This document shows positions 47,443-56,465 of a stretch of 64,000 nt of DNA, in pieces. Both the position numbers and the translations under genes were made by a program. Source of the stretch: Polaromonas sp. Its GTDB lineage: Bacteria; Pseudomonadota; Gammaproteobacteria; Burkholderiales; Burkholderiaceae_C. Every line of letters begins with the position of its first letter. Within the stretch, counting starts at the first letter, position 1. The notes beneath the pieces are model-generated. The model was given only the letters and a program-made list of their open reading frames with translations, was not told the origin of the DNA and did not search any database. Location: contig NZ_JAUXUP010000047.1 of NCBI RefSeq assembly GCF_030680935.1, positions 97,198 to 161,197 on the forward strand, read 5' to 3'.

Positions 47443-49578
47443 TTAAAAGCGGTAACTGGCCGCCAGCGACAGCACGTAGTTGCGCCCGGCCGCCGGTTCA
47501 AAGTAACGGCCATTGCCTTCGTTGACGATGACCGAACCCGCGTATCTGCGGTCGGTCAGGTTGTCCAGGCGTGCGCTTGCAGACAAGGTCCAGCGATTGA
47601 TCTCGGCCACATAACCCACATGGCTGCCCAACGTGACAAAAGACGCTGCCGCATCGCTGGTGATGTCGTTGACAGCGACGCTGCCGAGATAACGCGCATC
47701 AACACCCGCCCGCCAGCCGGTCGGCGGGCGCCAGCCCAGCTCGGCTGCCAGCGCCTTGCGCGCCGTCCCGGGAATGCGATTGCCCGCCGGGACCTGGCCG
47801 GCCGGACAGATGCTGGCACTGACGGGGCAGGCAAAGGCATCGCGGTAGCGGGCGTCGAGCAGGGTGTAAGACAGCTGTGCCAGCCAATGGCGCGCGGGCA
47901 CGATGCTGGTCGCCAGCTCCAGACCCCGCCGCCGCGTGGCACCTGCGTTCTGGAAAGTACTGCGGCCACCCACATTGGACTGCGTGACGATTTCGTCCTG
48001 GGTGGCGGTGTGAAATAACGCGGCTGTCGCCTCCATGCGTGTGGCGGCACCGGGAGCGGTACGCCATTTCACACCGGTTTCGAAATTGTCACTGCGCGAA
48101 GGACGCAGGGAAAAGTTGAGCCCGGCGCCGGTGCCCACGGGACGGTAGGCCAGCTCATTAAAGGTCGGCGTTTCAAAACCGCGCCCGGCCGCCGCGTACA
48201 CCCGCCACTGCGCCGCCGGGGCATAGGTCACGCCAGCCGCCGGCAAAATCGCGCTGTAAGACACGCTGCCGCTGTCATTGCCGTTGGCACCGACGATGTA
48301 GTTGTCGGCCGAGCTGAAGCGCACCAGGCTGTGACGCACGCCGGCGTTCAAGGTCCAGCGTGCATCAGGCTTCCAGGTCGCTTGCACATAGGGGTCGAGA
48401 CTGGTGACGCGGTTGTCTTCGTCGCGCCGCAAAGCGCCCTGAACGCCCAGCGCCGCGCCCTGAAAATTCTGCCAGCCGCGCCGCCGCTCGCTCATGGCGT
48501 CGTACGCCAGGCCGGTGACGATCTCCAGCGGGCGCTGCGCCAGCGCGCTGCGGGCGGTCCAGCGCGCGTCCAGCCCGCCGTAGTTGCGGTCCAGGCCGAT
48601 CACGCCGCCGGGATGCTGCGCGCCCGCCTGCACCGCCACCGGAATCGACTGGAACTGTGTGGTGGCGCGTTCACCGCCGTAAAGCATCAGCCGCAACTGG
48701 TTGTCGGCATCGACTTTTCGCTCGTAGATGGCGCCTATCTGCCGCTGGCTGACGGTCTTGCGGGTGTTGAAGGTGATCGCCGCAGCGTCGGCACTGCGCG
48801 GCGCGGCATCAAACTGGGCGCGGCTCAGTCCCAGCGGGTCTTCGGCCACTACCGCCAGCGTATTGGCCAGCAGGGTCAGCTTGCTGTCATCGCCCAGCGC
48901 CCAGTCGAGACGCGCATTGGCGCCCTCGCGCTCAGCCGCGCTGTGCGCCCGAAAACCGTTGCTGCTCAGGCGCCCCGCGCTCAGCACATAGCCAAGTGGA
49001 CCGGCTGATCCGCTGGCCTTGATGTCGGCCCGCCGCAATCCGTAAGAGCCGGCCGCGACACTAGCGCCCAGTACCGGGCTGCCCTGCCCTTCTTCGGTGA
49101 ACACCTGCACGACCCCGCCCGACGAATTGCCGTACAGCACGGAAAACGGGCCGCGCAACACCTCCAGCCTCCCGACGGACCCCAGGTCGATGTGCGAGAG
49201 CTGTCCCTGGCCATCCGGCATGGTCGCCGGAATGCCGTCAACGTACAGCCGCACGCCGCGCACCCCGAAGGTGGAACGGGCGCCAAAACCCCGAATCGAC
49301 AGTTGCAGGTCCTGCGCCTGGTTCTGCCGGTCGCGCGCCAAGAGGCCGGGCACCAGCGTCAGGCTTTCAGCCAGATTGACCTGGGCCCGGCCATCGCCGC
49401 GGATGTATTCGCCATCAAGCACATCAACCGAGGCAGGCACCTCAAAAAGGGGCAACTCGGTGCGTGTGGCTGTCACGTTGACAGCGGGCAGGGTTTGAGC
49501 CGCCACCGGCATACCCAGCGCGCACGCCAGGGCAATCTGGGCGCCGGGGATGAACAGCCGGCAGACAGGGGTATTCAT
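47443..49578 (-). CDS. TonB-dependent outer-membrane receptor
   Basis: A 711-residue receptor: signal peptide (ALACALGMPVAAQ), a TonB box-like stretch at VNVTATRTELP, and the plug domain (PASVDVLDGEYIRGDGRAQVNLAE, LSIRGFGARSTFGVRGVRLYVDG, LGSVGRLEVLRGPFSVLYGNSSGG). A 22-strand barrel follows, ending YVLSLAASYRF with the C-terminal phenylalanine. The substrate is unknown. Siderophore receptors look like this, and cobalamin genes lie 5 kb away, but no B12-riboswitch features were seen upstream. The 49579-49857 interval holds no convincing gene. Confidence 0.92.
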   Translation of the reverse strand: MNTPVCRLFIPGAQIALACALGMPVAAQTLPAVNVTATRTELPLFEVPASVDVLDGEYIRGDGRAQVNLAESLTLVPGLLARDRQNQAQDLQLSIRGFGARSTFGVRGVRLYVDGIPATMPDGQGQLSHIDLGSVGRLEVLRGPFSVLYGNSSGGVVQVFTEEGQGSPVLGASVAAGSYGLRRADIKASGSAGPLGYVLSAGRLSSNGFRAHSAAEREGANARLDWALGDDSKLTLLANTLAVVAEDPLGLSRAQFDAAPRSADAAAITFNTRKTVSQRQIGAIYERKVDADNQLRLMLYGGERATTQFQSIPVAVQAGAQHPGGVIGLDRNYGGLDARWTARSALAQRPLEIVTGLAYDAMSERRRGWQNFQGAALGVQGALRRDEDNRVTSLDPYVQATWKPDARWTLNAGVRHSLVRFSSADNYIVGANGNDSGSVSYSAILPAAGVTYAPAAQWRVYAAAGRGFETPTFNELAYRPVGTGAGLNFSLRPSRSDNFETGVKWRTAPGAATRMEATAALFHTATQDEIVTQSNVGGRSTFQNAGATRRRGLELATSIVPARHWLAQLSYTLLDARYRDAFACPVSASICPAGQVPAGNRIPGTARKALAAELGWRPPTGWRAGVDARYLGSVAVNDITSDAAASFVTLGSHVGYVAEINRWTLSASARLDNLTDRRYAGSVIVNEGNGRYFEPAAGRNYVLSLAASYRF

Positions 49579-49857
49579 GGATGTGAAGGCTAGGCTGAAA
49601 ACTGAAAGACCCAGTCAGCATACTGGCGAAAAGCGGACCGCACCGCCGCTGGCTTTCCCGTCCCTGGCCTTGGCGGGCCTTTCGACGAAACCACGTGCAC
49701 CTCCCCGCTTCCCTTTTGACGCCATCATGGCGATAAGCGAGGCGCCGAAAAAATCGCGCAGCGCCCTGCGAGATGGCGAACAAAGACATCACCACTGGGC
49801 GTTGACATCCTGGACGCTCCGGGCACGCGGCCGAAACTTATAGGCCAAAATGGCCGT

Positions 49858-49920
49858 CATCCCATGCGAGACATGCGCAGGCAGCTACTGTTTTGATAGC
49901 ATCTTGTGCGCTTGCTTATC
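49858..49920 (-). repeat. Repeat A copy 10, at the aroE stop codon
   Basis: On the minus strand: GCTATCAAAACAGTAGCTGC then CTGCGCATGTC. Flanking bases CATGCGCAGGCAGCTA match copy 9 closely. The aroE stop TAA lies in the GATAAGC at its border. Confidence 0.75.
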
Positions 49921-50791
49921 GCCCCGCAACCCGAGTGGCGGCCAGAAGACCTCGAAAATGCCGCTCCACGCGCCCTGCGTCAGCCTTCAGGCCGGTGAAC
50001 AACTCGAAGGCACCCACCGCTTGCCCCACAGCCATGGTGCCGCCATCGACCGTGAGGCAACCCATGGCTTCAGCCGCTTCCAACAGCTCGGTCCGGAGCG
50101 GGAAATAAACCGCCTCGGACACCCACATCGATGGCCGCAGGCAGGTCGCTGGAACCGGCAGACCGGGCAACTTCTCCATGCCGGTTGGCGTGGCGTGGAC
50201 GAGGCCGGTGGCGCCGTCCAGCGCTTGCGCCGCATCGCGGATGGCCATGGCTCTGCCGCCAAAACGCGCATTGAGCGCGTCGGCCAAGGCCTGCGCACGC
50301 ACATGGTCACTGTCCACCAGGCGCAGCTGCCCTGCGCCCAGCCGCAACACTGCGTTGGCAATCGCCGAGCCTGCGCCGCCAGCCCCCAGCAGCACCACAC
50401 AGCCCAGGTCGGCGTGGGGGAGCGCGCGGCCAAAGCCCCAGGCCCAGCCCGATCCGTCGGTGTTGTGCCCCACCCGTTTTCCGTCTCTAAAAAGCACCGT
50501 GTTCACAGCGCCCATGGCTTGCGCATCGGGCGACAATTCGTCCAGCAAGGGAAGCACCGCCTGCTTGCACGGGTAAGTGATATTCAGGCCGGTGAACCCC
50601 ATGACCTGCGCGGCCCTGAGCAAGGAGGGCCACTGCTCCAGTGCGCCCGGTGTGCGGTCCAGGTCAATCAGCTGGTAATGCAGGTGCAGGCCCTGGTGGC
50701 GCGCTTCTTCCTCCTGCATGGCGGGGGTCAGCGAACGCTGAATGCCGGCGCCTATCAGGCCGACGAGGAACCTGCCGGCGCCCGCGTTCAT
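49916..50791 (-). CDS. Shikimate/quinate dehydrogenase (AroE/YdiB-like), catabolic operon copy
   Basis: A 291-residue NAD(P)-dependent dehydrogenase of the shikimate dehydrogenase family. The substrate domain has LIGAGIQRSLTPAMQEEEARH, FTGLNITYPCKQAVLPLLDEL (catalytic lysine) and GAVNTVLFRDGKRVGHNTDGSGW. The Rossmann domain starts VVLLGAGGAGSAIANAVL, and LRLVDSD puts an aspartate at the cofactor-selecting site, which suggests NAD preference. The ATGA overlap with dctM and the operon with aroQ and a TRAP transporter point to a catabolic quinate/shikimate role rather than aromatic amino-acid biosynthesis. The stop codon lies at the edge of repeat A copy 10. Confidence 0.88.
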   Translation of the reverse strand: MNAGAGRFLVGLIGAGIQRSLTPAMQEEEARHQGLHLHYQLIDLDRTPGALEQWPSLLRAAQVMGFTGLNITYPCKQAVLPLLDELSPDAQAMGAVNTVLFRDGKRVGHNTDGSGWAWGFGRALPHADLGCVVLLGAGGAGSAIANAVLRLGAGQLRLVDSDHVRAQALADALNARFGGRAMAIRDAAQALDGATGLVHATPTGMEKLPGLPVPATCLRPSMWVSEAVYFPLRTELLEAAEAMGCLTVDGGTMAVGQAVGAFELFTGLKADAGRVERHFRGLLAATRVAGR

Positions 50792-52089
50792 CCCGTGTAG
50801 CCCGCTAGCCGGGGCAACCACAGCACCATCCCTGGCCAGAAGGTCACCAGCGCCAGCGCACCCAGCATCACCAGCAGGAAGGGCAGGACCTCGCGCATCA
50901 GTTCGGTCAGCGAGACATTGGCAATCTTCATCATCATGAACAACAGCAGGCCATAGGGCGGCGTCACCAGCCCGATCATGATGTTCAGCACCGCCATTAC
51001 CCCGAAATGCACCGGATCAACACCCAAGGCAACCGCCGTGGGCAGCAGCACGGGCAGGATGATCAGGATGATGGTCGAGCCTTCGAGGAAGGCACCCACC
51101 ACCAGCAGGACCAGATTGACCAGCAGGAGAAAGGTCAGGGGCGAGAGATCCAGGCCTTTCATGGCCACGCTGAGGGTCGCGGGGATGTTCTCCGACGTGA
51201 TGACGTAATTGAACACCAGCGCACCGGCAATCAGCATGCCGATGGAGATGCTCATCTTGGCGCTGGACAACAAGGAGTCGTAAAGATCGCCCCAACCCAG
51301 GCTGCGGTACAGCCCGACCGAGATCAGCAGCGCATACGCGGCGGCGACGCCCGCAGCTTCGGTCGGCGTGGTGATGCCGCTGTACAGGCAGCCCAGAAGA
51401 ATGACCGGCAGCAACAGCGCGGGAAAGGCCTCGCGTGTGATGCGGGGCATCTCGCGCAGCGGCACCTTTGGCTCCAGCGGAAAGCCGCGCCGTTTCGCCA
51501 GCAGGTAGATCAGCACCATCTGCACGGCACCCAGCAGCAAGCCGGGCAGCACGCCGGCGATGAACAGATACCCGATGGACGTCCCGGACACCAGGGCGTA
51601 CAGCACCAGCGGAATGGATGGCGGCAGGATGGGCCCGATCACGGCGGACACGGCACTCAGCGCAGCGGCGAAAGCCGGCGTGTACTTGCCGTTCTTCGTC
51701 ATCATGGCCTGCATCACCTTGCCTGAGCCTGCTGCGTCTGCCAGGGCAGAACCCGACATGCTGGCAAACACCACGCTTTGCAACACGTTGACCTGGGCCA
51801 GACCGCCGGGGAAGCGCCCGACGATCGCGTTGCAAAAGCGCAGCAGCCGGTCCAGGATGCTGCCAGTGCTCATGATGGTGGCGGCCAGGATGAACAGCGG
51901 AATCGCCAGCAGCAGAAAGCTGGAGTACGTGCCATTGAGCAACTGTTCGGCCGCTGTACCCATGTCCATGCCCTTGAGGTACAGGTACAGCACAGAGCCA
52001 CCGATCATGGCCTGCCCGACTGGCACGCCAAGCAGGCTGAGCGCCACAATGGCGCCCACCGCCAGTGAGAACGGACTGGTGAAGTTCAT
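50788..52089 (-). CDS. dctM: TRAP transporter large permease (DctM)
   Basis: Large membrane subunit of a tripartite ATP-independent transporter, 433 residues with about 12 helices. It opens NFTSPFSLAVGAIVALSLLGVP, contains FASMSGSALADAAGSGKVM and IGPILPPSIPLVLYA, and ends with LVTPPYGLLLFMMMKIANVSLTELM, as in the DctM family. The ATG at 52089 overlaps the dctQ stop by 4 bases; an upstream in-frame extension would run into dctQ. The transporter uses a sodium or proton gradient. The quinate/shikimate substrate is inferred from aroQ and aroE in the same operon. Confidence 0.94.
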   Translation of the reverse strand: MNFTSPFSLAVGAIVALSLLGVPVGQAMIGGSVLYLYLKGMDMGTAAEQLLNGTYSSFLLLAIPLFILAATIMSTGSILDRLLRFCNAIVGRFPGGLAQVNVLQSVVFASMSGSALADAAGSGKVMQAMMTKNGKYTPAFAAALSAVSAVIGPILPPSIPLVLYALVSGTSIGYLFIAGVLPGLLLGAVQMVLIYLLAKRRGFPLEPKVPLREMPRITREAFPALLLPVILLGCLYSGITTPTEAAGVAAAYALLISVGLYRSLGWGDLYDSLLSSAKMSISIGMLIAGALVFNYVITSENIPATLSVAMKGLDLSPLTFLLLVNLVLLVVGAFLEGSTIILIILPVLLPTAVALGVDPVHFGVMAVLNIMIGLVTPPYGLLLFMMMKIANVSLTELMREVLPFLLVMLGALALVTFWPGMVLWLPRLAGYTG

Positions 52090-52607
52090 AAAGCGGACGC
52101 GGAGCCAGAAGAGGGCAAGTCTGTAGAGGCCTTTACAGGACCGCGGACCAGATGTCGCAGGGCGCGTGCGATGACGGCGACCACAAACACCAGATAAATG
52201 GAATACATGACATCCATGCGGATGCCCAGGGTGGCGCTCTTCTCCACCTTCATGAAGCTCACGTAAGACCACGAAGCAGGCAGCGACATGCCAAACAGCA
52301 CGATCACAGCCAGCGCCGCAATGACCCCAATCACCCGGCGGGTCCGCCGACCCGCTCGCGCGGGAACCAGGTCAATCCGGATTTCCTCGTCATCCTTCAG
52401 GACAAACGCCGCCCCCCACAGCACCAGCCACAGCCATGCCGCCAGGGACACCTCCGTGGTCCAGCCCACCGGCGCGTTGAACAGGTAGCGCATGGTGATC
52501 TGCACGATGAAGGCGACAAAAATCACCGCCAGCAACAGCGCGGCAACCCCTTCGGCAAATCGATGCAGCGGGGCCGTCACCCGCTGCAGCATGGCGCCAA
52601 GGCTCAC
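52086..52607 (-). CDS. dctQ: TRAP transporter small permease (DctQ)
   Basis: A 173-residue membrane protein with four predicted helices. The N-terminal VAALLLAVIFVAFIVQITMRYLFN and GWTTEVSLAAWLWLVLWGAAF with DDEEIRIDLVPAR match the DctQ family. It links the binding protein and large permease. Start and stop both overlap neighbouring genes by 4 bases, so the three subunits are translated in coupled fashion. Confidence 0.93.
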   Translation of the reverse strand: MSLGAMLQRVTAPLHRFAEGVAALLLAVIFVAFIVQITMRYLFNAPVGWTTEVSLAAWLWLVLWGAAFVLKDDEEIRIDLVPARAGRRTRRVIGVIAALAVIVLFGMSLPASWSYVSFMKVEKSATLGIRMDVMYSIYLVFVVAVIARALRHLVRGPVKASTDLPSSGSASAL

Positions 52608-53593
52608 TTCAGGGCGTTGATTTTGTCGACCATGCCGGCTGGCCAGGTCTTGGCTTCGTCGGACGCCAGGTACATCTTCTGGGCATGGTCGCGGAAGGCG
52701 TTGATGTTGGGCACATACACGTCCAGCCCCTGTTTGCGGAAAGTCTCGGCCAGTTCAGCCTCGCGTTTCTGGTGTTCCGCTGCGCTCCAGGCGATGGCCT
52801 TGTCGGCGGCAGCCTGGAAGCTGCGCTGTTTGGCCGGTGTCATGGACTGCCAGGTTTTCATGTTGACCGTGAGCAAATCAAACGCCACCAGGTGTGAGGT
52901 CAGCGCGATCTGCGACATCACTTCGTAGAACTTCATGTTCTGCACGTTGGGCAAGGGGTTGTCCTGGCCGTCGATGGCGCCGGTCTGAAGGCCGGTATAG
53001 GTTTCTGCATAGGCCATCGGCGTGGGGTTCGCACCAATCGAGCGGCCCAGCATCTGCCAGGTTTCGCCAGGCGGCATGCGCAGCTTGACCCCGGCCAGGT
53101 CGGCTGGCACATTGATTTTCTTTTTCGACTTCAGACCCACGTGACGGGTGCCGAAGAAGGTCGGGCCGAGAATTTTTACCTTCACCTGGTCTTCCACCAT
53201 CTTCTTCATCTGCGCGCCCATGTCGCTGGCAAAGAAAGTGTTCAAGTGGTTGGCGTCGCGAAACAGGTAGGCCGAGGTCAGCAGCGACCAGGCCGGCACC
53301 TGTTTGGAAATGTCCTGCGGCGCGATGTTGCCCATTTCGAGGTTGTCGCGCTGCAGGGCCACCAGTTCCGTACCTTGGCGGAACAGGGTGGAGTTCAGAT
53401 GCAGCTCGATCTTGAAGTCGGCGGCGACCTCTTTGGCGAACTGGTTCATCATCTCCGCGCGGATGTCCTTGTCGGAGAACACGGCGGCAAAACGCAATGT
53501 GGGCGGGCTCTGGGCCCATGCCGGCAATACAGTGCCGGCAGCAAGCACGCCTGCGGCACCCAACAGTTTGCGGCGATCGATCGAATGGTTCAT
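52604..53593 (-). CDS. dctP: TRAP transporter substrate-binding protein (DctP)
   Basis: A 329-residue periplasmic receptor. The N-terminus DRRKLLGAAGVLAAGTVLPAWA is a twin-arginine-like signal. Mature segments RQGTELVALQRDNLEMGNIAP, GVKLRMPPGETWQMLGRSIGANPTPM and TGAIDGQDNPLPNVQNMKFYEV are DctP-like; the arginine in LRMPPGE is the usual carboxylate-binding residue. It lies about 40 bases downstream of aroQ on the same strand. Substrate probably quinate, shikimate or a related carboxylate. Confidence 0.92.
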   Translation of the reverse strand: MNHSIDRRKLLGAAGVLAAGTVLPAWAQSPPTLRFAAVFSDKDIRAEMMNQFAKEVAADFKIELHLNSTLFRQGTELVALQRDNLEMGNIAPQDISKQVPAWSLLTSAYLFRDANHLNTFFASDMGAQMKKMVEDQVKVKILGPTFFGTRHVGLKSKKKINVPADLAGVKLRMPPGETWQMLGRSIGANPTPMAYAETYTGLQTGAIDGQDNPLPNVQNMKFYEVMSQIALTSHLVAFDLLTVNMKTWQSMTPAKQRSFQAAADKAIAWSAAEHQKREAELAETFRKQGLDVYVPNINAFRDHAQKMYLASDEAKTWPAGMVDKINALK

Positions 53594-53632
53594 GGTGGTC
53601 TCCTGTGGGGTCGTGATGAAAAAACGGGGAAC

Positions 53633-54085
53633 TCAGACTGCCGGGACAGCCGCCGGGCGCTGGGCCAGGGCGCGGATAGCCAGCTCGTAACCGAAGGCGC
53701 CGAAGCCGCAGATGACCCCGGTGGCGGCGAGCGACACCAGCGAATGCTGGTACAGCGCGTCGCGCCTGTGAATGTTGGTGATGTGGACTTCGGCAACTGG
53801 CAAATCAACCGCCTTGAGCGCGTCCAGCAAGGGGATGGAGCGAAACGACAGCCCGGCCGGATTGATCACGAGAGCGGCGGCTTTTTCGCGCGCTTCCTGC
53901 ACCCAGTCGACCATGACGCCTTCGTGGTTGGTCTGACGGAACTCACAGCCAAGGCCCAGTTCGCCAGCCACGCGCCGGCACAGTTGCTCTACCTCTGCCA
54001 GCGTGGTGCTGCCATACAGCTGCGGCTCCCGAACACCCAGCAGATTGAGGTTGGGGCCGTTGAGAACGTAAATGGTGCCGGTCAT
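53633..54085 (-). CDS. aroQ: Type II 3-dehydroquinate dehydratase
   Basis: Reversible dehydration of 3-dehydroquinate to 3-dehydroshikimate. The 150-residue protein has IYVLNGPNLNLLGVREPQLYG with the catalytic tyrosine after Gln-Leu, the flexible arginine loop, CEFRQTNHEG, ALVINPAGLSFRS and VEVHITNIHRRDALYQHS. In this operon, with a TRAP transporter and a quinate/shikimate dehydrogenase, it would feed 3-dehydroquinate toward protocatechuate. It is the first gene of the minus-strand operon and is divergent from the IclR regulator. Confidence 0.93.
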   Translation of the reverse strand: MTGTIYVLNGPNLNLLGVREPQLYGSTTLAEVEQLCRRVAGELGLGCEFRQTNHEGVMVDWVQEAREKAAALVINPAGLSFRSIPLLDALKAVDLPVAEVHITNIHRRDALYQHSLVSLAATGVICGFGAFGYELAIRALAQRPAAVPAV

Positions 54086-54186
54086 TTGGCGCGGGTCAAA
54101 TCAGGACGGTTGCTCATAGCGCTGTTGTCTCCAAGTCTGCTTCGACCTATTGGGGTGGTGGCAATTCTGCGAGCCCCATGGGAAAA

Positions 54187-54205
54187 TGTTTCCAAACTGG
54201 AAACA
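54187..54205. promoter_or_regulatory. Candidate IclR-family operator
   Basis: Perfect 8-3-8 inverted repeat TGTTTCCA, AAC, TGGAAACA, 17 bases before the iclR-type gene and 101 bases before aroQ. Size and symmetry fit IclR-family operators. Confidence 0.65.
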
Positions 54206-54221
54206 CATTTCATAATTCAAA

Positions 54222-55016
54222 ATGAACATCGCACTTGAGCGCGGCTTGTCCTTGCTGGAACACCTCACGCGGTTCCCCGAAGGTCTACCGCTTTCGCTGA
54301 TCGCCTCGGAACTCGATATTCCGCTCAGCGCTTGCCACCGCTTGCTTGCAGACCTGCAGCAGCAGGGTTACGTGCGTCAGGCGCGCAAGCAGGGCGACTA
54401 TGTGCTGACCCTCAAGATGGCATCGCTGGGACTCGGGTTTTTGAGCAGCGCAGGGATTGTTGACGTCGCCGAGCCGCTGATGGAACGGCTGGCGCAAAGC
54501 TCGGGCGAGCTAGTGCGCCTGTCCATCGTCGATGGTGATCGCCTGACTTGGGTGGCCAAGTCGCAGGGCATGCGGCAAACCGGGCTGCGCTACGACCCGG
54601 ACATGGGCATGGACGCGCGCCTGTCCTGCACGGCGTCAGGTCACGCCTGGCTGATGACCCTGAGCGACGAGCGCGCACTGGAACTGGTCTCGCGCCAGGG
54701 ATTTGGTACCCCTGCGGCGTATGGCCCGAAGGCCCCGACCACCCTCAAGGCCTTGCTGGGCTTTCTGCATGCGGCGCGTGTGCGCGGCTACGCCATGATC
54801 GACGAGGTATTTGCGCCGGGCATGGCCGCGATGGCGGCGCCTGTGTTTCTGCGCAGGGAAGTGATAGGCGTCATCAGCATCGCGGGCCCCCGCTCGCGCC
54901 TGGGCACCGAACGAATACACGAACTCGCGCCTGCGCTGCTGGACTCGGCCGCGCAGCTCGGCCCTATCAGCAACGCATCCACCTTGTTTGGTCGACCGCC
55001 CCTGGGCAAGGGCTGA
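54222..55016 (+). CDS. IclR-family transcriptional regulator
   Basis: A 264-residue regulator: N-terminal winged helix (ALERGLSLLEHLTRFPEGLPLSLIASELDIPLSACHRLLADL) and C-terminal effector domain with RLSCTASGHAWLMTL and GYAMIDEVFAPGMAAMAAPVF, as in IclR/PcaU/PobR-type proteins. Relatives control protocatechuate, quinate and other aromatic or organic-acid pathways. It is divergent from aroQ-dctPQM-aroE with a 19-bp palindrome in the shared promoter region. The effector is unknown, probably quinate, shikimate or protocatechuate. Confidence 0.92.
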   Translation: MNIALERGLSLLEHLTRFPEGLPLSLIASELDIPLSACHRLLADLQQQGYVRQARKQGDYVLTLKMASLGLGFLSSAGIVDVAEPLMERLAQSSGELVRLSIVDGDRLTWVAKSQGMRQTGLRYDPDMGMDARLSCTASGHAWLMTLSDERALELVSRQGFGTPAAYGPKAPTTLKALLGFLHAARVRGYAMIDEVFAPGMAAMAAPVFLRREVIGVISIAGPRSRLGTERIHELAPALLDSAAQLGPISNASTLFGRPPLGKG

Positions 55017-55090
55017 AAGTGATTGGCTGGTATCAACGCAGCGGCTGAGCGCGGCCTCCATGCCGCGATCGCGAGCAGCCCCGACAAAAC

Positions 55091-56383
55091 TCAGTCGGTG
55101 CCGAGAAACTTGAACGGCAACAAGGGACTGTTGCCGCCTATCAGTTCAGCCAGCGCCTTGCCCGAGCCGGCGCCGTGGGTCCAGCCCAGAGTGCCATGGC
55201 CGGCATTGACCCAGAGCTTGCCGACCTGGGTTTTGCCGATATAGGGGATGTTGGTCGGCGTGGCGGGTCTGAGGCCGGCCCAGAAGTTGGGCTGCCCGCC
55301 CTCCCCGGCCGTGCGCGTGTCACAAACACCCGGCAGAACCTGCTCAATGCGATCGGCCAGCATCTGGCAGCGGGCCTGAGCCAGCGGGGTATCCAGAGAC
55401 AAATCGTAGCCTGCCACTTCAATCGTGCCGGCCACACGCAAGGTGTCGCCCAGCCGGCTGATCGCACATTTGAGCTCATCGTCGATGGCGCTGACCCATG
55501 GGGCCATTTCGGGTTTCAATAATTTGAAGGTCGCGCTGTAACCCTTGCCGGGGTAAATGGACAGGTCCACGCCCGCAGTGCGGAGCAAGGGCGCCGACCA
55601 GGAACCACAGGCAACGACATAGGCGTCGGCCTGCCAGGGCAGCTGTTCGCCGGTGTCGCGCTTTCTGAGCTGCACAGAGGTGATGGCATCGCCGGCTTTT
55701 TCCAGCCGGACAATGTCATGGCCGTAGACAAACCGCACACCAACAGCTTCGCACCTTTGCGCCAACTCCTGAGTGAACACACGTGCATCGCCGCTTTCGT
55801 CGCTGGCGGTGTAGGTACCGCCCACAATGTGGTCCGCAAAAGAGCGGTAAGCGGGCTCTATCTGGAACAGTTCGCTGCGGCTGACCACGCGGCGGTTGAC
55901 GCCGAAGTTTCGCATCAGCGCCGCTGCTTCTGCGGCCGAATCAAACGCCTGCTGGTCGGTGTAATAGTGCGCAATACCGCGCTCCAGCCGGTCGTACACA
56001 ATGCCGGTGGCCTGAACAATATCCTTGAGCGCTTCATGGCTGTAGGCGCCCAGGGCCACCAGTTGCTCGACGTTGCGCCTGAAGGCTGCATCCGTACACT
56101 GGCCCAGAAACTGCAGCCCCCAGCGCCACTGGCGCCAGTCCAGCCGCGGCCGAAACAGCAGGGGCGCATCGTTGCGCAACATCCACTTGAGCAGCTTGGC
56201 CGGCGCCTGCGGATTCGCCCAGGGCTCGCAGTAACTCACCGATATCTGCGCCGCATTGGCAAAGCTGGTTTCCATGGCGGCACTGCCTTGACGATCCACC
56301 ACCGTCACATCGTGCCCCTGCTGCACCAGGTGCCAGGCGGTACTGACGCCAATGATGCCGGCGCCCATGACAATAATTTTCAT
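55091..56383 (-). CDS. dadA: D-amino acid dehydrogenase, small subunit (DadA-like)
   Basis: FAD-dependent membrane-associated oxidase that deaminates D-amino acids and passes electrons to quinone. The 430-residue product starts with the dinucleotide motif VMGAGIIGVSTAWHLVQQGHDVTVVDRQ, followed by ETSFANAAQISVSYCEPWANP and a late LRPATPTNIPYIGKTQVGKLWVNAGHGTLGWT typical of DadA. It is divergent from an ArgP/LysG-like LysR regulator, an unusual pairing. A D-serine/D-threonine-type PLP enzyme lies 2 kb away. Confidence 0.93.
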   Translation of the reverse strand: MKIIVMGAGIIGVSTAWHLVQQGHDVTVVDRQGSAAMETSFANAAQISVSYCEPWANPQAPAKLLKWMLRNDAPLLFRPRLDWRQWRWGLQFLGQCTDAAFRRNVEQLVALGAYSHEALKDIVQATGIVYDRLERGIAHYYTDQQAFDSAAEAAALMRNFGVNRRVVSRSELFQIEPAYRSFADHIVGGTYTASDESGDARVFTQELAQRCEAVGVRFVYGHDIVRLEKAGDAITSVQLRKRDTGEQLPWQADAYVVACGSWSAPLLRTAGVDLSIYPGKGYSATFKLLKPEMAPWVSAIDDELKCAISRLGDTLRVAGTIEVAGYDLSLDTPLAQARCQMLADRIEQVLPGVCDTRTAGEGGQPNFWAGLRPATPTNIPYIGKTQVGKLWVNAGHGTLGWTHGAGSGKALAELIGGNSPLLPFKFLGTD

Positions 56384-56413
56384 GCTCGGGAGTTTGGCCG
56401 AGCTTGCCGCAAA

Positions 56414-56459
56414 TTAACAGCCTCGTTAAACTCTTTGGCAAACCATTAGATGGGCTAAT
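56414..56459. promoter_or_regulatory. Candidate LysR-type binding sites between dadA and argP
   Basis: Two inverted repeats: TTAAC-agcctc-GTTAA (56414-56429) and ATTAG-atggg-CTAAT (56445-56459). The second fits the T-N11-A LysR box and lies 6 bases before the regulator start codon. Confidence 0.5.
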
Positions 56460-56465
56460 ATTTTT

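Noticed and set aside
49550..49843. A 97-codon plus-strand frame in the region between the TonB receptor and aroE
   Set aside because: It begins inside the receptor's signal-peptide region on the opposite strand and lacks family features; likely chance in GC-rich DNA.
47396..49915. Possible cobalamin riboswitch for the TonB receptor
   Set aside because: The cobalamin genes nearby suggested it, but I found no B12-box-like sequence or matching stems upstream of the receptor start.
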